Shown in pieces: positions 58,516-64,000 of a stretch of DNA of 64,000 nt. The notes below the pieces were generated by a model. It ran no database searches and was not told the DNA's origin. It saw nothing but the letters and a program-made list of their open reading frames with translations. The stretch's first letter is position 1; every line of letters starts with the position of its first letter. A program made the position numbers and the translations under genes. Where the stretch lies: positions 728,335 through 792,334 of the forward strand of contig OY279575.1 of NCBI GenBank assembly GCA_958267355.1, given 5' to 3'. Origin of the DNA: an uncultured Alphaproteobacteria bacterium. Lineage in GTDB: Bacteria > Pseudomonadota > Alphaproteobacteria > JALCBB01.

Positions 58516-59374
58516 TGCGCTCAATGTAGCGCGCCGCCCGCACCGATAGCTCGTAAAGCAGAATCATCGGCACAGCGAGCGAAATCTGGCTCAAGGGGTC
58601 TGGAGGCGTAAACAAGGCGGCAAAAACAAAAACACCCAAAATCGCCCAGCGGCGTTTTTCTGCCAGAGTTTCGGCGGTGACTAATCCAGCTCGTGCTAGC
58701 AAGGTAATGGCGACAGGCAGCTGGAAGGCGAGTCCGAAGGCGAAGATTAGCTGCATTGTCAGCGAGAGATATTCGCCGATCCGTGCTTCAAGCTGAATTG
58801 GCAGGGTTTCGCTACTGCCTGGATTTTCAAACTGCAGGAAAAATCTCCATGCCACAGGAAGCACCCACTTCCACACCATAAATCCGCCCAGAAAGAACAG
58901 GATTGGCGAAGCGACCAAAAAGGGCAAAGCCGCTGAACGTTCGTTGCGATAGAGTCCAGGTGCGACGAAAATCCAGATCTGCGTCAGAACCACAGGACAA
59001 GAAATCAACAAGGCAAAGAAAAACGCTACTTTCACATGCACGAAAAAGGGCTCGGTGAGTCCTGTGAAGATCATTCGTGCGTCTCGCCCGTCTTCGCCTT
59101 GTCGTTCTAGCAAGATCTCCGCTAGGGGAGAGGCAAGCAAGTTGTATAGATGCTCGGCGATAAAGAAGCTACCGATGAACGCCACGGCGATGACTGCCAG
59201 TGAAGTGGTTAGGCGTTTGCGCAGTTCGGTTAGGTGCTCCAAGACGCTTTGTGGCGTATCGCCTTCAGGCGCGTTCATCGCCTCGGACGCAGGCGGGCGA
59301 TTGCCCCCAGAGCCATTGCTGGCTTTAGAAGCCTTAGCTTTTGTGCTGGTGGTATCGGGTTTGGTTGGGGTCAT
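58505..59374 (-). CDS. tatC: Sec-independent protein translocase TatC
   Basis: Core receptor of the twin-arginine export system. The 289-residue protein has a ~40-residue low-complexity start, then VLEHLTELRKRLTTSL, FTGLTEPFFVHVKVAFF, PVVLTQIWIFVAPGLYRNE and ILFFLGGFMVWKWVLPVAWRFF. The final helices include AFGLAFQLPVAITLLARAGLVTAETL and FTPPDPLSQISLAVPMILLYELSV. Six membrane helices are visible. The start overlaps the tatB stop by one base. Confidence 0.95.
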   Translation of the reverse strand: MTPTKPDTTSTKAKASKASNGSGGNRPPASEAMNAPEGDTPQSVLEHLTELRKRLTTSLAVIAVAFIGSFFIAEHLYNLLASPLAEILLERQGEDGRDARMIFTGLTEPFFVHVKVAFFFALLISCPVVLTQIWIFVAPGLYRNERSAALPFLVASPILFFLGGFMVWKWVLPVAWRFFLQFENPGSSETLPIQLEARIGEYLSLTMQLIFAFGLAFQLPVAITLLARAGLVTAETLAEKRRWAILGVFVFAALFTPPDPLSQISLAVPMILLYELSVRAARYIERKSG

Positions 59375-59877
59375 TAGACACTGCTCTCCTGCGGCTTGTC
59401 AGGGGGCTCAGGAGCGGCAGAAGGCTCTGGAGTAGCAGAAGCCCCAGAAGCCCCCAACTCTTCGTCAGGAGCCGAGTCTGTGGGCGTAGTGGGCATATCG
59501 GCAGGTAGAGTTGGCACCTTGGCGGCGAGCCGTGCCGCAGGATTAGAAGTGCCCCGCGTGGAATCGCGTTTCTTTGTTGTCTTATCGCTTGTGGTGTCAG
59601 AAGTTCCTGCTGTGACTTCTTTGTCTAGGGCTTTGCTGTATTTGTCTAAATCGCCTTGGGCACTTGTCATCTGGCCTTTTAGCTCTTCTTGTATCTCTTT
59701 GACTTCTTCGTCATAGACTGCGGACTCTAGGGCTTGTTGAAATTCGCGCGCAATCTTGCGTGCGCCACGCAATTGTTTTGCCGCCAGTGCCAAAATACGC
59801 GGAAGCTCACGCGGTCCGACCACGAGTAGCAGAACCACGACAATAACCAACATCTCCGACCAGCCGAGATTGGGCAT
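59374..59877 (-). CDS. tatB: Sec-independent protein translocase TatB
   Basis: The substrate-receptor partner of TatC. The 167-residue protein begins with the TatB helix (LGWSEMLVIVVVLLLVVGPRELPRIL), then the amphipathic helix (KQLRGARKIAREFQQALES) and a long polar tail rich in Thr, Asp, Pro and Ala. The Glu in the membrane segment and the GPRELP motif distinguish it from TatA. It lies between tatA and tatC. Confidence 0.94.
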   Translation of the reverse strand: MPNLGWSEMLVIVVVLLLVVGPRELPRILALAAKQLRGARKIAREFQQALESAVYDEEVKEIQEELKGQMTSAQGDLDKYSKALDKEVTAGTSDTTSDKTTKKRDSTRGTSNPAARLAAKVPTLPADMPTTPTDSAPDEELGASGASATPEPSAAPEPPDKPQESSV

Positions 59878-59959
59878 TGCGGACTCCGAACAGATTAAGG
59901 GATAAAACTTCGCCGCTTGCTTCTATAGGAGCGGCACGAAAGGGGATAGAGCAAAATGC

Positions 59960-60241
59960 TTATCCGTTATCCGTGTTAGAAGTGTCAGAAGGGTCAGAAG
60001 GCGAGTCACCTTCTATGCGGGCCTGTTCTGATTCATCGTTGCCGCCATCTTTGAGTCCTTTGCGGAATTGGTTCACGCCAATTCCTACATCTTTCATAAT
60101 GGAAGAAACCTTGCCCTTGCCGCCGAACAGCAACACGACAACAGCCAGAACGATGAGCCAGTGCCAGATACTAAACGAGCCGATCAGTGCCAGCACGGGC
60201 AGTGGAGCAACAGAAGACGAAAAGATGGCGAGAGAAGTCAT
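59960..60241 (-). CDS. tatA: Sec-independent protein translocase TatA
   Basis: Pore-forming Tat subunit. The family core is [29 protein letters not shown] followed by [11 protein letters not shown]; the tail is acidic. From the ATG at 60241 there are about 18 residues ahead of GSFSIWHW, whereas TatA normally starts within a few residues of it. A GTG at 60196 would give the usual short N-terminus ([13 protein letters not shown]), although no ribosome binding site is clear for either. The start should be seen as unresolved. Confidence 0.9.
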   Translation of the reverse strand: MTSLAIFSSSVAPLPVLALIGSFSIWHWLIVLAVVVLLFGGKGKVSSIMKDVGIGVNQFRKGLKDGGNDESEQARIEGDSPSDPSDTSNTDNG

Positions 60242-60411
60242 AATCTTTATCACTCATTTGTGGTTTGGCATTTGTGGTTTGGGCTTTGGTTTGGCTTGGT
60301 TAGCGGACAAGGTAAGTGTGCCACAAAGCCCTGTTTGTTTCAATGAAAGCATCATGACAAAACCTGCCTCAACGGGAGGCAAGAAACCCACTGCTTCAAC
60401 GAGACACGGGT

Positions 60412-61575
60412 TTAGCGAGACGCAGGAAAGACAAACAGACGCGGCGGGTCTGGGCGGATATGAAACCGTGTGCCTGAAGGTGGCACAACAGAACCTGCAA
60501 CGCGGGCGTGCAGGTGGTAGCCGAGTCGCCCACTCATGCGTTCTTGTTCGGGAGCAGGCTCAAGTGCGTGCCATTTGTCGGCTTCTGCTTCAAGGCTGAA
60601 TAGATGCATATGGATAATGCTGGTGCGTCCCAGGGTGCGTGACTCCAAAACTGTGGCGGCGGGTTCGGGAGAATTATCATCGGCGGGCACAAGCTCTAAG
60701 CCTTCGGCTCGCATCAGGACAAAAACCGTGGTGCCGTCGTTGAGTCCGTTTGCACCGCGCACTTTGTCTGTTGCGAACCTGCCGAGTGGTGTTTCTACTC
60801 CGCCGTGGACAATTCGCCCTGGCAGACAATTCACTTCGCCCAAAAAGCCTGTAGCAAATCGATTGACAGGATTAAAATAAATTTCTTCGGGTGTGCCGAT
60901 TTGCACCAATCTTCCGCGTTCCATTAGAGCGATACGGTCAGCCATAAACATGGCTTCTTCGGAGTCGTGCGTTACCAAAAGCACTGAAGCTCCGCTTTCT
61001 TTCAGCAGGTGCAGGGTTTGGTCACGGACATCACGGCGTAATGCGCTATCCAAGGCTGAAAAGGGCTCATCTAAAAGCAAGATCCGTGGCGCAGGAGCCA
61101 AAGCCCGCGCTAAGGCTATGCGTTGTGCTTCACCGCCTGACAGGGCTTGTGGCCAATCGTCAGCACGGGATTCCATACCGACTAGGCGCAGAACTCGTGC
61201 GACTCGCTCTTTGCGTTCTGCCCGTGGGAGCTGTGCCAAGCCAAAGGCAACATTGCGGCCAATGGTTAGATGGGGGAAAAGCGCATAATCTTGCACGACT
61301 AAGCCAAGCGCGCGCTTTTCGGGTGGCACGGTGTGGGCGGGAGTAGAAACTACGGCTCCGCCGATTGCGACTTCTCCTGCGTCTGGAGTCTCTAACCCTG
61401 CTGCGAGTCGCAAGACCGTGGTCTTGCCGCATCCTGAAGGACCCAGCAAGCAGACCACTTCGTTTGTTGCCACTGACAGAGAAAAATCGTTTACCGCGTG
61501 AACATCACCAAAAGTTCGGTGCACTCCGCGCAAGGACAAAGCGGCAGGTGAAGCTCCGTTTTTGTTCTCCTGCAT
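60412..61575 (-). CDS. ABC transporter ATP-binding protein, FbpC/PotA-like (ferric iron, spermidine or sulfate type)
   Basis: A 387-residue ATPase. Walker A is LLGPSGCGKTT, the Q-loop VVQDYALFPH, the signature [15 protein letters not shown] and Walker B ILLLDEPFSALD. THDSEEAMFMADRIALM gives the H-loop. After about 240 a TOBE-like regulatory part follows (VNCLPGRIVHGG, VLMRAEGLELVP). This layout fits importers of Fe3+ (FbpC), spermidine or molybdate. No permease or binding protein gene is adjacent in the window, so the substrate is open. It lies between tatA and scpB, an unusual insertion in the scpAB-tatABC block. Confidence 0.88.
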   Translation of the reverse strand: MQENKNGASPAALSLRGVHRTFGDVHAVNDFSLSVATNEVVCLLGPSGCGKTTVLRLAAGLETPDAGEVAIGGAVVSTPAHTVPPEKRALGLVVQDYALFPHLTIGRNVAFGLAQLPRAERKERVARVLRLVGMESRADDWPQALSGGEAQRIALARALAPAPRILLLDEPFSALDSALRRDVRDQTLHLLKESGASVLLVTHDSEEAMFMADRIALMERGRLVQIGTPEEIYFNPVNRFATGFLGEVNCLPGRIVHGGVETPLGRFATDKVRGANGLNDGTTVFVLMRAEGLELVPADDNSPEPAATVLESRTLGRTSIIHMHLFSLEAEADKWHALEPAPEQERMSGRLGYHLHARVAGSVVPPSGTRFHIRPDPPRLFVFPASR

Positions 61576-61583
61576 GGGAATGA

Positions 61584-62627
61584 TTAAGACTCGCGATCCC
61601 GCTGTGGAGTCTCAAGCGGATTGGCGAGCGGCTCTTCTAGCCCATCATCAGGCGGAGCCGAAAAACTTTCTTCGCTTTCAGGCTTGTCTAATGATTCACC
61701 GAACGACTCGTCCAATGGCTCTTCGGGTTCAAAGTCGGGTGCGGGTAAGGGCTCTTCACCATCGTGGAGCACACGCACTGTCGCTTCACCTTCCGTTTCG
61801 CTTCCAATTGCACTTGTAGCTTCGCCTTCTTCTGTGCCGTCAGGGGCAAGGGCTTCTGCTCCTTCTCCTGCTTCTGCGGCTTGCTCTGACACGACTGCTA
61901 GGGCTGCACGACCATCTAGCAAGCCCGAAGCCCGTAGCTCACGCTCGGCGGGCAGATCAGACAGGTTTGCCAGAGAAAACTGGTCTAAAAAGGCAGGAGT
62001 CGTACCCCACAGCAACGGATGACCTGGCTGGTCTGCTCTACCTTTAGGGGCTACCCAGCCTGCTTCAAACAGGATATCTAAAGTGCCACCTGACAAAGCT
62101 ACGCCGCGCACTTCTTCGATTTGTCCGCGGGTGATGGGTTGATTGTAGGCAATCACTGCCAAGGTTTCTGCTGCTGCTCGTGAAATGCGCCGTTTGCGCT
62201 CGCGGACGATTTTCAACCGCTCGCCAAGATCTGGAGCCGTGCGAAACGCCCAGCCCTTTGCCACGCGTTCAAGACACAAGCCGCTATCTTTGTACCGTTC
62301 GCGCAGGGTGGTGATTAGCTTGTCTAGGGTTTCGCCTGCTGCGACATAGGGAGCTAACTCCACTGCTGTTAAAGGCTCGGAAGAAGCAAACAGTGCGGCT
62401 TCTATCAGACGCAAAGAGTCAGCTTTATTGCGCGCTACGATACGGGGTTTGCGCTTTGGGTTCTTTGCGGAGTTGGTAGCACTTTCACTGACTTGCGACT
62501 CGGAGTCATTTTGCGAGTCGGATTGAGACTCAGAGTCTGACTCTGCTCCTGCGTCTGGCACTTCTTGTGCTTCGGCTGCGGACAGGGTTTTTTCTGTCTC
62601 TGGTTCTGTTTCGTGGTTTTGGTTCAT
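61584..62627 (-). CDS. scpB: Segregation and condensation protein ScpB
   Basis: Partner of SMC and ScpA in chromosome compaction. The conserved region (about 68-230) has two winged helices: SLRLIEAALFASSEPLTAVEL and ISRAAAETLAVIAYNQPITRGQIEEVRGV, then LLWGTTPAFLDQFSLANLSDLP. The first ~60 and last ~110 residues are acidic low-complexity sequence. Total 347 residues is longer than the typical 180-230. The start overlaps the scpA stop (ATGA). Confidence 0.94.
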   Translation of the reverse strand: MNQNHETEPETEKTLSAAEAQEVPDAGAESDSESQSDSQNDSESQVSESATNSAKNPKRKPRIVARNKADSLRLIEAALFASSEPLTAVELAPYVAAGETLDKLITTLRERYKDSGLCLERVAKGWAFRTAPDLGERLKIVRERKRRISRAAAETLAVIAYNQPITRGQIEEVRGVALSGGTLDILFEAGWVAPKGRADQPGHPLLWGTTPAFLDQFSLANLSDLPAERELRASGLLDGRAALAVVSEQAAEAGEGAEALAPDGTEEGEATSAIGSETEGEATVRVLHDGEEPLPAPDFEPEEPLDESFGESLDKPESEESFSAPPDDGLEEPLANPLETPQRDRES

Positions 62628-63724
62628 AAGACTTCTTTTTCGTCCTTGCTTGGTTCTGTGCTTTGTTGTGTGCCTAGCCCTGCGCCTTGTCCCGTGCCTA
62701 GCCCCGTACCCTGCTGTGCGCCCTGCCCTGTGTCTAGCCCAGTGCCTAGCCCTGTGCCTTGCTGTGCGCCCTGCCCTGTGCCTTGTCCTTCACTGGGCGC
62801 GTCAGGAGCCACCACAGAAAACCGCTCACGCTCGGGACGGGATTCTTCCACACTTGGCTGTACATAAATTGGCTGGAAGACTCCACTCTGGCGTAATTCT
62901 ACGGCTCCGTCACGGCACAGGTTGAGCAAGGCGGTAAAGGTGCTGGCTAGGGCTGACTTACGAACTAAAAACTCTGCGTTCGCCGCCATAGGAGGCATAA
63001 GGGCAGTCATGGGTCTCCAGCCGCGTGGAATTTCAGTGAAGATACGCCGTAGATGTTCTACGGCATCGTCTACGCTAAACAGCGATGGCAGGTTGATCCG
63101 CAGGCGCAACCGCCCACTGCGACGGATTTCCATACGGGCGTAAGCTCCTAGAAGGTCATAGAGCGAGCTTGTCCAACGCCAGTTGGTTTCTTCTTGTAGT
63201 TCGGCTTCTCCGCCGCGGGCGAGACGCTGTTGTCCGAGTTGTGGTTGTTGCATAAGGTCAGCGGCGGCGTTACGCATTGCTTCCAAACGTTGCAGTCGGT
63301 AGCGCAGTGCCTGTGCCATCAAGTGCGGACTCACATCTTCTTCATCAATCTCAGGAGCAGGCAATAGCAGGCACGATTTCAAATAGGCAAGCCACGAAGC
63401 CATAACTAAATAGTCGGCGGCAAGTTCTATTTTTAATCCTTGGGCGTGGTCAATAAACAGCAGGTATTGGTCAGCCAGCTGGACAATAGAAACGCCTGCC
63501 AAATCAACTTTTTGGTCACGGGCTAGCTCTAGTAGCAGGTCAATCGGACCCGAAAAGCCGTCTAGGGACAGCTGTAGCTTTTCGGAATCGTCCGCTTCAT
63601 ACGCCGCTCGCAGGGAGGCAATGTTAAGGGCTCCTGCTTGGGTGTCGTCTTCGCCTGCTGTGGGCTTCTGGCGTTTTTTGCCACGCCACGAGCGTGAAGA
63701 TTTTGCGCTTGCTGTGTCGCTCAT
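62624..63724 (-). CDS. scpA: Segregation and condensation protein ScpA with Gly/Gln/Thr-rich tail
   Basis: The kleisin subunit linking SMC heads. The ATG at 63724 (MSDTAS) gives 366 residues. Core: FSGPIDLLLELARDQKVDLAGVSIVQLADQYLLFI near residue 50, YLVMASWLAYLKSCLLLP, and a C-terminal winged helix (SALASTFTALLNLCRDGAVELRQSGVF). The tail, about 55 residues, is a repeat of TGQGAQQGTGLG-type units from a GTGCCTAGCCC-type DNA repeat. It overlaps scpB by ATGA. Confidence 0.93.
   Translation of the reverse strand: MSDTASAKSSRSWRGKKRQKPTAGEDDTQAGALNIASLRAAYEADDSEKLQLSLDGFSGPIDLLLELARDQKVDLAGVSIVQLADQYLLFIDHAQGLKIELAADYLVMASWLAYLKSCLLLPAPEIDEEDVSPHLMAQALRYRLQRLEAMRNAAADLMQQPQLGQQRLARGGEAELQEETNWRWTSSLYDLLGAYARMEIRRSGRLRLRINLPSLFSVDDAVEHLRRIFTEIPRGWRPMTALMPPMAANAEFLVRKSALASTFTALLNLCRDGAVELRQSGVFQPIYVQPSVEESRPERERFSVVAPDAPSEGQGTGQGAQQGTGLGTGLDTGQGAQQGTGLGTGQGAGLGTQQSTEPSKDEKEVL
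62655..62795. repeat. In-frame repeat encoding the ScpA tail
   Basis: On the + strand CTGCGCCTTGTCCCGTGCCT and TAGCCCCGTACCCTGCTGTG-like units recur. They encode the Gly/Gln/Thr/Leu tail of ScpA in frame. Confidence 0.85.
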
Positions 63725-63829
63725 ACTGCTACAACGAATCGGGGAAAAGCCTTGCCACAAGTATGGAGTCCTAGCTCCATCAATACAAGGCTCAATAGCG
63801 GGCTTGATGGAAGACTTGTGATTTAGGCG

Positions 63830-64000
63830 TTAGCGTAGCCGCTTTACCAGACAATCGCTTTCGGCGGACTTGAGACGGCGGCAAATCTGTAGGGGCGTAT
63901 CGGAGCTGATCCAGGGCCCATAGTAGGCGCGGAAGTATTGCGTTCCGTTGACCTTGGCTTCTTCTACTCCGTCGCGCAAGCCGCGTAGGAAGGCATGGCG
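63830..64000 (-). CDS. SPOR-domain protein, C-terminal end (cut by window edge)
   Basis: On the - strand the frame is open from the window edge to a TAA at 63830-63832, giving 56 residues of a protein whose start lies outside. It reads as the end of a SPOR domain: VNGTQYFRAYYGPWISSDTP, ICRRLKSAESDCLVKRL, with the ARVGPF-like and C..L..AG.DC pattern of this peptidoglycan-binding fold. SPOR genes near scpA are usual in alphaproteobacteria; the nagZ gene that commonly lies between them is absent here. Confidence 0.75.
   Translation of the reverse strand, partial: RHAFLRGLRDGVEEAKVNGTQYFRAYYGPWISSDTPLQICRRLKSAESDCLVKRLR

Overview
The window looks like a stretch of chromosome from an alphaproteobacterium, probably near Rhodospirillales. 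Three things point there: the gyrA-coaD pair, the SRP RNA-dnaX-recR order, and the block SPOR protein-scpA-scpB-(ABC ATPase)-tatA-tatB-tatC-serS-nlpD-like-DUF815-yajC-secD-secF, which is a typical alphaproteobacterial neighbourhood. Housekeeping genes are moderately GC-rich. Two blocks (about 22.4-25.9 kb and 35.5-37.8 kb) are visibly AT-rich and carry restriction genes.

Layout. 0-14.2 kb: moeA tail, lexA, comEC, gltX, gltA, def, recR, dnaX, SRP RNA, two DUF805 membrane proteins and trpF. 14.5-31 kb: a cobalamin cluster. On the + strand it has two small membrane proteins, cbiX, cobH, cobL, cobI, a cbiG-cobJ fusion and cobM. A type IV restriction island of two Mrr paralogues and a GmrSD-like DUF262 protein follows. 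Then come cobK and cbiD on the - strand and cobA and cobB on the + strand. 31-33.2 kb: tRNA-Ala(GGC), tRNA-Gln(TTG), a DUF3179 protein and a cupin. 33.4-39.6 kb: nrdA, a DNA methyltransferase plus restriction endonuclease lodged between nrdA and nrdB, nrdB, and a cysQ-like phosphatase. 39.8-51 kb: an alpha/beta hydrolase, coaD, gyrA, ssb, uvrA, sodB and a PH-domain membrane protein. 51-64 kb: the Sec/Tat/Scp block.

The cobalamin genes cover much of corrin-ring synthesis: uroporphyrinogen methylation (CobA), cobalt chelation (CbiX), the ring methylations (CobI, CobJ, CobM, CobL), ring contraction and deacetylation (CbiG, CbiD), reduction (CobK), methyl migration (CobH) and a,c-amidation (CobB). 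CbiX, CbiG and CbiD are markers of the early-cobalt (anaerobic-type) route.

Two features stand out. First, CobB appears to be circularly permuted in its glutamine amidotransferase domain: the segment with the catalytic His (RGHEFHYAT...GSFMHL), normally the C-terminus, sits between the ATPase domain and the start of the amidotransferase domain, and the protein ends where that segment should begin. Second, short tandem repeats fill many intergenic gaps and have also expanded in frame inside core enzymes (RecR, DnaX, CobK, CbiD, CbiG-CobJ, GyrA, UvrA, SecF, ScpA). CTAG, rare in most bacterial genomes, is common here. All assignments rest on reading the translations; no database search was possible.
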